Source: Firmicutes bacterium UBA5449
GTDB lineage: Bacteria; Bacillota; SHA-98; UBA4971
Assembly (NCBI GenBank): GCA_002424305.1
Contig: DIQZ01000066.1
Coordinates: 1 to 29,641, forward strand
Direction: 5' to 3'
Length of the DNA stretch: 29,641 nt
The number at the start of each line of letters is the position of its first letter. Position 1 is the first letter of the stretch. Below the pieces are notes generated by a model. The model saw only the letters and a list, made by a program, of their open reading frames with translations. It was not told the DNA's origin and searched no databases. Positions 7,865 to 16,052 of the stretch are shown here, in pieces. The position numbers and the translations under genes were made by a program.

Positions 7865-10435
7865 CTACATGGACAAGCTTACGTTTCTTGATTGGGACGA
7901 AACTGTGCTCGAGGACGATTTTTGGGGGTTACCTGTGCGGGACCTTCTTCTGTAGACCCTACCTACGAGGACAGTCATGTCGTCAGAGGTCTTCTCACCC
8001 GAATACTGCATTGCCCGGTTAAGAATCAAGCGGGCTATTTCGTCGGGACGCTCTGTAGTAATAGTCGCAATTAAACCTGTTATCCAATCACCCGGAGCGT
8101 ACAATGAACCTGCTGAACCGCGCAGGCCTTCTGCAGAGTCGCAAACCCCGTCACTAACCATTACTAATAGGTCGCCGTCACCTAGTTTGTGTCGAGTCTT
8201 CTCAATTTCTATCGCGTCAAATATTCCTGCAGGAAGGGAAGCGGATTCAATGACCTTTACTTGCCTCCCCCGCTTAATGAAACTTGGAGGTGATCCTGCC
8301 TTTATGAACTGGACTTCACCTGTGACCGTATCCATTGTAGCCACATCTAAAGTAGCGAAGGATTCACCGGGGGATCTAAGGAGAAGAATGAGGTTGACGG
8401 TCTTTACGGCGAACTCATCATCAAACCCTGCCTCAAGGAGCCTTTCCAACATACTTACAGCAATGGAGCTCTCTATTGCAGCCCCTCTTCCTGTCCCCAT
8501 ACCGTCACTTACAATCATTACTCCCCGCCCGTCAGCGAGTTCCAGTACAGAATGAGCATCTCCTGAAATATCTCCTCCATGCTTAGTCGAAACCGCGACT
8601 CCGCCTGCAATGCCGTACACTTTGGCCTGAGACAGTGTTATCTCACATGTAGGCTGCGCCCCTCTGTTCCCACATCTTGCTTTGGACACTTCGAGGTCAC
8701 GCCCAAGGAGTCGAGAAACCAGAGGCCCTACCGCATTCCTGCACTCCCGCTCCCCACAACATGCCGCCTTCTTGACAGTAACGTCAAGCCTTCCTCGTCT
8801 GCGAGCCACAACACTGACATCAGTTATTCCCAGTCCAAGACGGGACAGCTCACGCAAAATTCTCTGTTCTGAGCTAGTCTCAAATTCCACGCAAGCCCAG
8901 ACATCTTCGCCGAGACCGTCCAGGATTTCAGCGATCCCCTGCAACTGCCCGGAAAACATGTGACGCCCCTCAGCAAGCCTTCTCGCATACGCGAGATTCT
9001 GCCTATAGGAACCTGTAGATCCATTCACAGCAGCAACAAGTCCGGGAACGTTAAGACACCTCCAACTTAGCTGGCCTTTTACTTCAGCCACTTCAACTGT
9101 GCCTTTTAACTCAGCGAGGGCTACAAGGTTAAGGACATCTCGAAAAGTCCTGTGGAAAGCATCACTCCAGCAAAAAAGGTAGGCCCTGCAACGGCTACAC
9201 ACAGATGACGAGATTTCATGCAGCATATGAGCGACATCAGCCCGTTCAGCCAACTCCGGATCGTATGGAACCTGCTTCAACATAGATGAAAGCTCATCAA
9301 ACACCTTGGAAAAGTCCACAAGCTTCCGAGATAAAAGCTCCTGGACTCTCCTGGCATGTGCCTCTCCACCCACTCCGGATTTCCGGTGGATAAGCGGTAG
9401 CACTTTCGCTATTCTTTGTAAGCTTTTACGAGGGATGCAAAGGAAAAGCAAACCTGACACACCTAACTCAGCAGCAAAAAGCAGCACATCTCCCCTGCTG
9501 GACACCTGGAACACAAGAAGTCCTGCCCCGGCTAGAAACCCGATGGCAGAGGCCGCTTTGCCATAGCTGCGCATACTGCCTGCCAGAAGCCCGCCAAGAG
9601 CGTAAGCGCCTACAATAGACATCAACCCCTGGCCTGATATTGCGCATGCCAGCCCTGTCAAAGCTCCGGCTGCGGCCCCAAAGGTGGCGCCACCTGAATA
9701 CGCTATGGCGGTGGTGGCAATACCTGCTACCACTGCACCTAAAGACAGCCCATGAAATTCTATACCTGCAAGTCCCATGGTTACCCCGGCACAAAGCAAT
9801 CCAAACGAGGCTGCTTGTTCAGGTCCAATCGCCCCCCACTGAGGTAAAGCTGAGAACCCTCGACCGATGCCGCCCCAACTGAAAATTGCGGCAGCAAGCC
9901 CGCCTATGACAGCTTCCAACGCTACAATGGCGATAGAAGGCTGAGAGGCGCCAAGAACCACTTTGAGAAACTCAGGCACGAGAAAACCGAATATCGTTAT
10001 GCTTATGGGTAGCAGAAAAGGTCTGGCCTCTACGCGGCGGGAGAAAACACGAGCAAAAATCACAACAAGAATCAGGGGAACAACTGACCATATCGCATCC
10101 GACCTCAGAGTTAGCCCTGTCACCCCAAGCAGAGTTCCAAACGCTGTTAGGAAAGCGAAAGGGCCGCGGCAAGCAGCCACCACCCCCAGATATGCTATAC
10201 CGAAAGGAGCACCGGCTCCAAAAATCTTTGCTCTGCCCAAGAGAACCCCGACTAACCCGCAAAACACTGCTCCGGGTGAAAGCGCATGAGTCAAGAACTC
10301 CCAGAGCCTGCCTGCTCCATTTCGAGGACGCCCGGATCTAACTCCCGGGGAAGCAACTCGAAACCTTCTATCCTTGCCGAGATAAACAGTTCGCCCGGAA
10401 CCACCGGAGACGACACCCGTGGTTCTTCTATTCAT
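7865..10435 (-). CDS. spoIIE: Stage II sporulation protein E (serine phosphatase)
   Basis: Membrane-bound PP2C phosphatase that dephosphorylates SpoIIAA and so frees sigma-F in the forespore; it also associates with the polar division septum. The first half is rich in hydrophobic segments, about ten, consistent with the family membrane domain. A central regulatory region follows, then the C-terminal PP2C domain with VSDGMGTGRGA near residue 642 and VMVSDGVCDS near residue 762, the Asp-containing metal motifs. I start at ATG 10435, where AGGGGG lies 8 nt upstream, giving 856 residues against about 830 for the family. The frame stays open upstream for 49 more codons, but these look unlike the family. 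Its presence is the main evidence that the organism forms endospores. Confidence 0.95.
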   Translation of the reverse strand: MNRRTTGVVSGGSGRTVYLGKDRRFRVASPGVRSGRPRNGAGRLWEFLTHALSPGAVFCGLVGVLLGRAKIFGAGAPFGIAYLGVVAACRGPFAFLTAFGTLLGVTGLTLRSDAIWSVVPLILVVIFARVFSRRVEARPFLLPISITIFGFLVPEFLKVVLGASQPSIAIVALEAVIGGLAAAIFSWGGIGRGFSALPQWGAIGPEQAASFGLLCAGVTMGLAGIEFHGLSLGAVVAGIATTAIAYSGGATFGAAAGALTGLACAISGQGLMSIVGAYALGGLLAGSMRSYGKAASAIGFLAGAGLLVFQVSSRGDVLLFAAELGVSGLLFLCIPRKSLQRIAKVLPLIHRKSGVGGEAHARRVQELLSRKLVDFSKVFDELSSMLKQVPYDPELAERADVAHMLHEISSSVCSRCRAYLFCWSDAFHRTFRDVLNLVALAELKGTVEVAEVKGQLSWRCLNVPGLVAAVNGSTGSYRQNLAYARRLAEGRHMFSGQLQGIAEILDGLGEDVWACVEFETSSEQRILRELSRLGLGITDVSVVARRRGRLDVTVKKAACCGERECRNAVGPLVSRLLGRDLEVSKARCGNRGAQPTCEITLSQAKVYGIAGGVAVSTKHGGDISGDAHSVLELADGRGVMIVSDGMGTGRGAAIESSIAVSMLERLLEAGFDDEFAVKTVNLILLLRSPGESFATLDVATMDTVTGEVQFIKAGSPPSFIKRGRQVKVIESASLPAGIFDAIEIEKTRHKLGDGDLLVMVSDGVCDSAEGLRGSAGSLYAPGDWITGLIATITTERPDEIARLILNRAMQYSGEKTSDDMTVLVGRVYRRRSRTGNPQKSSSSTVSSQSRNVSLSM

Positions 10436-10954
10436 CGCCGGTTCCCCCTTCGCTTTATCACCATAGGTTGTCCTATGATTCAATGACTGTTGCGATACTA
10501 TCACAGACCGATAGGGAGAACCTGACGGAAATTGTACTTGCCACAAGGGAATCTTGCGACATGCGTATCGTAGAACCTCCAAAAGTCAGCCTGGGTTTCC
10601 AAACAGCGACCGGTAATACCCATTCACGTCTAAAGGCCAGGTTCAATGGGATTTTGGATCATCAATAGCAGGGCAAACTCAAAAGAAAACTCCTGGGAGA
10701 GACCTTAAAGCCCTTCAAAAGAATGATAGAGAATGATGACACATAAATGAGCGATTTAGCCTGTTTCGCGATAAAGGTCATCGCCGCGGCAAATACAGTC
10801 TGTGCGATAAGGGCGGCAGTCGCGATATCGGCGGTCGTTGGGCAACAGTCAAGACAAAGTTGTGAGTCGGTTGTGATTCAGATTCGGGTCGGAATGATTA
10901 AGGCTGGATGTAGAATTGGCGCCAGGGGCAGGATGATGATTCAATAAAAGCCAT
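10436..10954. other. 520-bp gap with no recognisable gene
   Basis: This lies between the S41 peptidase remnant and spoIIE. It holds the spoIIE upstream region and a CG-rich stretch (10751-10850) with four GCGAT words at 10751, 10768, 10804 and 10822. A 66-codon frame at 10747-10947 (plus) is Ala/Val-rich, has no ribosome binding site and resembles nothing I know. It may be decayed coding sequence related to the adjacent gene remnant, but I cannot show that. Confidence 0.4.
10531..10559 (-). promoter_or_regulatory. Weak candidate promoter for spoIIE
   Basis: On the minus strand TCGCAA (10554-10559), 17 nt, then TACAAT (10531-10536, 5/6 to the -10 consensus). The -35 lies within TGTCGCAA, which resembles a Spo0A box (TGTCGAA) but has one inserted base. 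Spo0A control of spoIIE is known in Bacillus; here it is only a possibility. Confidence 0.25.
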
Positions 10955-11452
10955 CTACCGGGACTTAATGTAATCCAAAGCGCGTACGAGTACGGTATCA
11001 ACACCGGTTGCGAGATCGTTGATGGTCGGACGGACAACAATATCCGCAGGCACACCGTTCCCCTCGATTAATGAACCGCACGCGCGGTATTCGCGCCACC
11101 TGGATACCTGAAACTTAAACCCACTGATCTCAAGACGGATAGGATTACCGCTTGAACCTGCGGTGGTATGCCCGATTGTTATGGCCCGTCCTGAGTCGTG
11201 CATTCCTGCCACGAAGTGCTCCGCACTGCTGATGACAAACTCATCGATGAGTAGGACTACAGGCTGTGTGTACTGCCATGCACCCCTGGGACTAACACTA
11301 CGCCCCATGCGCGGCGCAAACCACGGCTTCCCAAAAGTAACCATGCGCATCTGAAAGCTGGGAAAAGCCACAGCAGACGTAAAGAATCTCCCTGCGCAAC
11401 GGCCTGCCAGCCTATCGTCACCTCCGCCGTTGCCTCTCATAAGGACTTTCAA
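10955..11452 (-). pseudogene. 5'-truncated S41 (tail-specific protease family) peptidase remnant
   Basis: The 165-codon frame matches only the C-terminal part of an S41 peptidase. RGNGGGDD corresponds to the family's DLRGNGGG, and VVLLIDEFVISSAEHFVAGM carries the nucleophile Ser region. TIGHTTAGSSGNP follows, then the VPADIVV segment that usually ends such enzymes. Everything before RGNGGG is missing: the N-terminal domain, any PDZ domain, and half of the catalytic domain. The homology begins within about 20 bp of the permease stop at 11457, and the first possible codon is TTG with no ribosome binding site. The simplest reading is a deletion that removed the 5' part and left the tail against the permease gene. 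A short translated relic cannot be excluded. Confidence 0.75.
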
Positions 11453-11456
11453 GCAC

Positions 11457-12656
11457 TTACTCGTATCTCAACGCCTCTATAGGATCCAGATTTGCAGCTT
11501 TGTATGCAGGATAAACCCCAAAAGCGACTCCTGCAAACGATGCTGAAATAACTGCGACGGTAATGGAAAACAGTGATACATAAGTAGGCCATTTGGCTAT
11601 TTTCGCAATTAGGGAAGCTCCCGCCCACCCCAAGATGATTCCCATGGCTCCACCGACTAAGCAAAGAGCTATGGCTTCAAACAGAAACTGCCTGAGAATA
11701 TCTCCCTTCTTAGCGCCGACCGCTTTTCTGATTCCCACCTCGCGAGTGCGCTCAGTAACTGATACAAGCATTATGTTCATGACACCGATCCCGCCGACAA
11801 GCAATGAGATACCGCCTATACCTCCGAGAATTACAGTAAAGATCCTCGTTATGGTCTCAGTGGTCTCCAATATGGAAGCGCTGCTCATAACGTTGAAAGA
11901 AGAGTCCTTACCATGCCGCTGAGCCAGAACCCCTTTAATCTGATCCATAGCCTCTTTTACCTGCTTGACATCTTGAGCCTCGCAGGATATATAAGCCACA
12001 TCATCACTACCGGTCATGCGCCTGGAGTGAGTTATCGGAATATAAGCAGACATATCTGCAGGATTCTCCCCAAACATCGTTCTGCCCTGCTCCTTCATGA
12101 CTCCGATTACAGCAAAGTTCTGCCCGTTTACTTTCACCTTAGCGCCTATAGCGCTTTCTTCTTTGCCAAAAAGTCTATTTGCCAGGCCTCCGCCTATAAT
12201 CGTCACCCAACGCTGCATTCTAACATCGAGTTCCGTGAAAAGCCTACCTTCTTTGAGACCTGCCTCTTGTGTTGAAGCAAGGCCTTCATCTGTAAAGGTC
12301 GCGCTCACGTTGTACCTGTCCTTACCGTATTTTACGGCTACCATTCCCATCTGCGATACGCTGACTGTAGCCAAAGCAGGACACCCTTTGCGCATGGCTT
12401 GGGCGTCCTCATAAGTTAATGAGTCCGTTCGTCCTCCTGACATGGCTTCTCTTGCATAATCAGGCTGCACAAAAATGAGGTTCGCGCCGAGTCCCGATAG
12501 TTCCATAGTCACGAGGCGCCTCCCACCTTCTCCTATGGACATCATTGAGATTACTGACGCGATACCGATGACTATGCCCAGGAGGGTAAGGGCTGACCGT
12601 AGTTTGCTTGTCTTTAGACTGGAAAGCGCAAGTTTCATACACTCATAAAAGCTCAT
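11457..12656 (-). CDS. ABC transporter permease, FtsX/MacB type (YknZ-like)
   Basis: Inner-membrane subunit of a MacB-type ABC system with four membrane segments: one near residues 22-42, and three in the last third after a large extracytoplasmic domain. Typical family stretches are LRSALTLLGIVIGIASVI near the start, LGANLIFVQP, and GGIGVMNIMLVSVTERTREVGIRKAVGA in the FtsX domain. The C-terminus ends NLDPIEALRYE, also usual. At 399 residues it is full length and has no fused ATPase, as in Bacillus YknZ and unlike MacB. ATG 12656 overlaps the stop of the ATPase gene (ATGA), with GGGGGAAGG upstream. MacB-type systems work as mechanical energy couplers that export peptides or envelope toxins; the substrate here is unknown. 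Confidence 0.92.
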   Translation of the reverse strand: MSFYECMKLALSSLKTSKLRSALTLLGIVIGIASVISMMSIGEGGRRLVTMELSGLGANLIFVQPDYAREAMSGGRTDSLTYEDAQAMRKGCPALATVSVSQMGMVAVKYGKDRYNVSATFTDEGLASTQEAGLKEGRLFTELDVRMQRWVTIIGGGLANRLFGKEESAIGAKVKVNGQNFAVIGVMKEQGRTMFGENPADMSAYIPITHSRRMTGSDDVAYISCEAQDVKQVKEAMDQIKGVLAQRHGKDSSFNVMSSASILETTETITRIFTVILGGIGGISLLVGGIGVMNIMLVSVTERTREVGIRKAVGAKKGDILRQFLFEAIALCLVGGAMGIILGWAGASLIAKIAKWPTYVSLFSITVAVISASFAGVAFGVYPAYKAANLDPIEALRYE

Positions 12657-13378
12657 ATGCCTTCCCCCTTTCCCTCTTGGGTATCCGTCCTCTTTCCGAG
12701 ATCAGTTCCTTTTCCTTCTCTGACAATCAAGCCATCCCTTATCTCAACAAAACGGTCTGTTTTACTTGCTATTTCAGGGTTATGAGTGACAAGTATTATC
12801 GTTATCCCTTGCTCATGGAGTTTCTTCAGCATTCCAATAATCTCAAGACCGGATTTCGTGTCCAGATTTCCTGTAGGCTCATCCGCCAGAATTATGGAAG
12901 GCTCTGTCACCAATGCTCTCGCAATTGCCACTCTCTGTGCCTGCCCCCCGGAAAGCTCATTTGGCCTATGATCCGCGCGCTCACCGAGCCCGACTCTCTC
13001 AAGAGCAGACAAAGCCCGCTCTCTACGGACAGCAGATTGAACCCCGGAATATACAAGAGGAAGCTCAACATTTTCTAAGGCTGTGGCTCGAGGCAAGAGG
13101 TTGAACGTCTGAAACACGAACCCAATCTTCTTGTTGCGAACTTCAGCAAGTTCGTCATCGGACAATTCATTTACCAGTCTCCCGTCTAGAAGATAACTGC
13201 CGCTTGTGGGTCTGTCGAGACACCCGACGATATTCATAAGCGTAGATTTGCCGGAACCTGAAGGTCCTATGATAGCCATAGATTCACCGGATTCCACCTC
13301 GAGAGATACGCCTCTGAGCGCTGCCACCTGGACTTTGCCGGTATCATAAATCTTCTCTACGTCCTGTACAACGATCAC
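12653..13378 (-). CDS. ABC transporter ATPase, MacB/LolD/YknY type
   Basis: Nucleotide-binding subunit for the neighbouring permease. All motifs are intact: Walker A GPSGSGKS (38-45), Q-loop Gln90, signature LSGGQ (142-146), Walker B IILADEPTG (162-170) and the switch His199 in VTHN. At 241 residues it is the usual length, with a charged tail. The GTG start at 13378 overlaps the stop of the membrane fusion protein gene (GTGA), and its own stop overlaps the permease ATG. The three genes are therefore translationally coupled in the order fusion protein, ATPase, permease, as in Bacillus yknXYZ. Confidence 0.94.
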   Translation of the reverse strand: MIVVQDVEKIYDTGKVQVAALRGVSLEVESGESMAIIGPSGSGKSTLMNIVGCLDRPTSGSYLLDGRLVNELSDDELAEVRNKKIGFVFQTFNLLPRATALENVELPLVYSGVQSAVRRERALSALERVGLGERADHRPNELSGGQAQRVAIARALVTEPSIILADEPTGNLDTKSGLEIIGMLKKLHEQGITIILVTHNPEIASKTDRFVEIRDGLIVREGKGTDLGKRTDTQEGKGEGI

Positions 13379-14823
13379 TTAGTGTCACCTTGCTTCCCAT
13401 TGCTAAGCCTCACCTGCTTGCCATCACGGAGCTGCTTAAGAGCATCGTAATTTCCGGTTACCACTAAGTCCCCCTCTTCGATTCCTTCGAGAATCTCGAT
13501 ATCTATCGTACCGGAAAGCCCCGTAACCACCTGAACCATGCGGGCTTTGGAATCCGTTTTATCAACTACAAAGACCGCTTCTTTGCCGTCTTGCTCAACA
13601 ATAGCCTGCATAGGTAAAACTAAGGTTCTCTCCTTGGAGTATGTGGCAATCTCCACATCCGCGCTCATCCCGGAACGGAGATCATCTCCCGGCTCCTCAA
13701 CATTTATTAGAACCGGAAACCCCGGTGTCAAACCTTCATACACTGCTTGGGGGGCGATTTCCAAAACTACCCCGGAAAACTCCAAATCCCATATCGCGTC
13801 TGTTGTGAATGTCACAGGCTGTCCCACTTTCACTCCGGTAATATCCATCTCATCGACTTTGGCTCTCACCCGCATATCGCCGGCCTTTGCAATATGAGCA
13901 ATAGGCATCCCTTCTGTAACTACCGCACCTTTGGCAATCGGAATATTAATGATTATCCCATTCTCAGGCGAAGTTACCATAGTCATGGCAAGGGCGTTCT
14001 CAACTAATCTGAGGCCTGCCTTTGCCTGCGCAAGACGAGCTTCTACAGCATCCTTACTCTTTTCCCTCGAAGCTTCCTGCTCCTTAGCAAGGGCCAAAGC
14101 TATCTCAGCCTCGCTTACCTGAGATTCAGCAAGTTCCACCTGCTCATCATCAGGTGAATCCAGAAGCGCCTCATACTGCTTCTTTGCAGCCCCATGTTGA
14201 GCCTTTGCGTTCTCAACCCGAGCCTTCGCATCTTCCACAGCAGATCTTGATACAGCGCCTTCTTCATACAGGGCTTCCATTGCCTCAAGTTGGCGCATCC
14301 CATCTCTCAGCGCGATGTCTGCTTGAGTGGCCTGGGCTTCCGCCTGGGCAATCTGGGCTTCAGACGGACCCTTTAGCACTTCCTTGAGTCTTACCTTGGC
14401 TGCCTGAAGCTGAGTTTCAGCCTGTCGAAGCGTGAGAGTCTTACCGGATCCTACAGCAACTTGGGATTCAAACTGCATAAGGTCTGCTTCAGCAGCAGCT
14501 ACTTGAGCCTTGGCCTGCTGCAACTGGGCTTCAAGATCCGGTTTCTCAAGCCTTGCGATTTGCTGGCCCACCTTCACTGTGTCTCCTTCTCTTGCAAAGA
14601 TCTCTGACACCTTTCCTGTAATCCCAGCCCTGGCCTCAACTGTATCGGCAGGCTCAATTACTCCCTGAGCGGACACAGTGATACTGAAACGCCCAGGTAC
14701 AACCTCCATAGCGTCCACCGTGATTACGGTTTTATCTTCGCCCAATCTCTTGCCTGCGACAACAGTCGCTATACATATGAGAACGAGCCCGATTATTACA
14801 ATGGTAACCTTTCGTCGCGCCAA
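13375..14823 (-). CDS. Membrane fusion protein, HlyD/MacA family (YknX-like)
   Basis: Periplasmic-adaptor-type partner of a MacB-class ABC exporter; in a Gram-positive cell it projects into the wall. An N-terminal membrane anchor (about residues 5-24) is followed by a lipoyl-like half domain (VEARAGITGKVSEIFAREGDTVKVGQQIARL). A long Ala/Glu/Gln-rich coiled-coil hairpin (about 90-290) follows, then the second lipoyl half and beta-barrel (VTSPENGIIINIPI...GMPIAHIA). The membrane-proximal domain comes last. TTG at 14823, with AAAGGGG 9 nt upstream, gives 482 residues. That is somewhat longer than MacA (about 370), mostly because of the extended coiled coil, which suggests a long stalk. Confidence 0.92.
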   Translation of the reverse strand: MARRKVTIVIIGLVLICIATVVAGKRLGEDKTVITVDAMEVVPGRFSITVSAQGVIEPADTVEARAGITGKVSEIFAREGDTVKVGQQIARLEKPDLEAQLQQAKAQVAAAEADLMQFESQVAVGSGKTLTLRQAETQLQAAKVRLKEVLKGPSEAQIAQAEAQATQADIALRDGMRQLEAMEALYEEGAVSRSAVEDAKARVENAKAQHGAAKKQYEALLDSPDDEQVELAESQVSEAEIALALAKEQEASREKSKDAVEARLAQAKAGLRLVENALAMTMVTSPENGIIINIPIAKGAVVTEGMPIAHIAKAGDMRVRAKVDEMDITGVKVGQPVTFTTDAIWDLEFSGVVLEIAPQAVYEGLTPGFPVLINVEEPGDDLRSGMSADVEIATYSKERTLVLPMQAIVEQDGKEAVFVVDKTDSKARMVQVVTGLSGTIDIEILEGIEEGDLVVTGNYDALKQLRDGKQVRLSNGKQGDTK

Positions 14824-15251
14824 TTCCGGTAACCCCTTTCACTTGCCATATCCTGTCTTACTCATGATAATCCTTTTCCTATTGTCTTGTCATGTTCGCC
14901 TACTCTTACCCTATTAATTTCGCGGATTACTCCTTTGTTTCCTTCAGATTGAGATTTCAACTGCGATCTTCGTTCATCTCAATTCTACGCTTCTTGAGTA
15001 AAAAACAGTTGTATACCTTAGTTTCTATCGAAGGCACAACACTTCTACGTTAGTCCAAAGACATCGAAGGAAAAACCTCACTCATGAGGAATATATGTAA
15101 GGTAACGATAGTCAATAGTCAACATTAGCATAACGTAATTTACAATATTCTACCGGATACAGACTTATGGATATGGTCTTATATAAGTATGTTATGATCC
15201 CTGTAATCCTTGGTAATCCTTATGAACTTAGAAAAGGAGTTGACCCAAAAC
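14824..15251. promoter_or_regulatory. 428-bp divergent control region between the yknXYZ-like operon and the Yip1 gene
   Basis: No gene of normal size. For the minus-strand operon, tandem -35-like words TTGACT lie at 15117-15122 and 15110-15115; TACATA (15094-15099) lies 17 nt from the first, a weak -10. A perfect inverted repeat, ATTGAGAT (14948-14955) and ATCTCAAT (14976-14983), lies in the would-be operon leader and could be an operator or RNA hairpin. An 8-codon frame with stop (minus 14839-14865, MSKTGYGK) has AAAAGG upstream and ends 15 nt before the operon's TTG start. For the plus strand, TATGAT near 15193 is a possible -10, with no clear -35. Confidence 0.4.
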
Positions 15252-15950
15252 ATGTCACATCCAGACTTGAGACCCCGTAAGAATGTTTTTGCCCGTGCAA
15301 TAGGGGTACTTGCAGAACCCGGATCTACCTTCGAGGACATAGTCAAAAATCCCGATTTCGTTATGCCTGTTGTGTTCATTATCCTTGCGGGAGCACTTGG
15401 TTTAGTTCCTGTCCTTCATACTTTTCGGACCATGCCCGAATTGATTCCCTCCGACGTACCTATGCCGCCACAATCAGTTACAATAGGGATTACCTTGATT
15501 ACAGCCATCATCTCACAACTTATCTGGTGGCCTCTGCGCGCCTTGATCTTTTCAGGGATAGGAGCGCTTATAGGCTCAAGAGTCGATTTTAAGAAAAGTC
15601 TGGCTATATCAGGATATTTGTATGTAACTTCAGTGCTATCCGGGATAATAACCGCCATAGTCATTATCACTACCGGAAATGCTGTTGTGCTTGGACTCGG
15701 GATGACCTTATCCCCCGGTCAACTCGCTACCCCATGGGGAGTCGTTCTGTCAAGCATAAATGTATTCAGTCTCATATACATTATCCTAAGCTCAATAGCC
15801 CTGGCGAAACTGTGGAACGTAAAGATATCTAAAGCTGCTACTATTACCATCATAATGTGGATTCTCGTAATAGCCGTGTCAGCGGGAAGTGCGCATTTAG
15901 GCTCCAAAATGACACAGTTTCAAGTAGACGTCGGCGTCGGCCCGAACTAA
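15252..15950 (+). CDS. Yip1-domain membrane protein (YknW-like)
   Basis: Integral membrane protein of 232 residues with about five hydrophobic segments. It opens PRKNVFARAIGVLAEPGSTFEDI, the usual lead-in of bacterial Yip1-domain proteins. In Bacillus subtilis YknW is a Yip1 protein of about this size that works with the YknXYZ exporter. Here the gene is divergent from a yknXYZ-like operon, so a shared role is likely by context. The start is uncertain: ATG 15252 fits homologues and has AGGAG 12 nt upstream, while ATG 15222 and TTG 15210 are in frame but lack a site. Converges with the adenine deaminase gene. Confidence 0.82.
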   Translation: MSHPDLRPRKNVFARAIGVLAEPGSTFEDIVKNPDFVMPVVFIILAGALGLVPVLHTFRTMPELIPSDVPMPPQSVTIGITLITAIISQLIWWPLRALIFSGIGALIGSRVDFKKSLAISGYLYVTSVLSGIITAIVIITTGNAVVLGLGMTLSPGQLATPWGVVLSSINVFSLIYIILSSIALAKLWNVKISKAATITIIMWILVIAVSAGSAHLGSKMTQFQVDVGVGPN

Positions 15951-16052
15951 TGAGATCAACTGCCTACAGCGCAACTTACAACAGAGGCTGCACTCGTTCG
16001 GGCTTCCTTATAAATTGAGCCGTGCGAATCTATTAGTTGTCTCAAGGCTGCT

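Noticed and set aside
7901..7915. Additional array unit (GTGCTCGA) inside spoIIE
   Set aside because: A single half-site within a coding region without a partner at the array spacing; explained by codon sequence.
10553..10562. Spo0A box before spoIIE
   Set aside because: TGTCGCAA differs from the 0A box by an inserted base, and no second box is seen. Listed only within a low-confidence promoter.
10747..10947. Small Ala/Val-rich open frame, plus strand
   Set aside because: No ribosome binding site and no family resemblance; low-complexity CG-rich DNA can produce it by chance.
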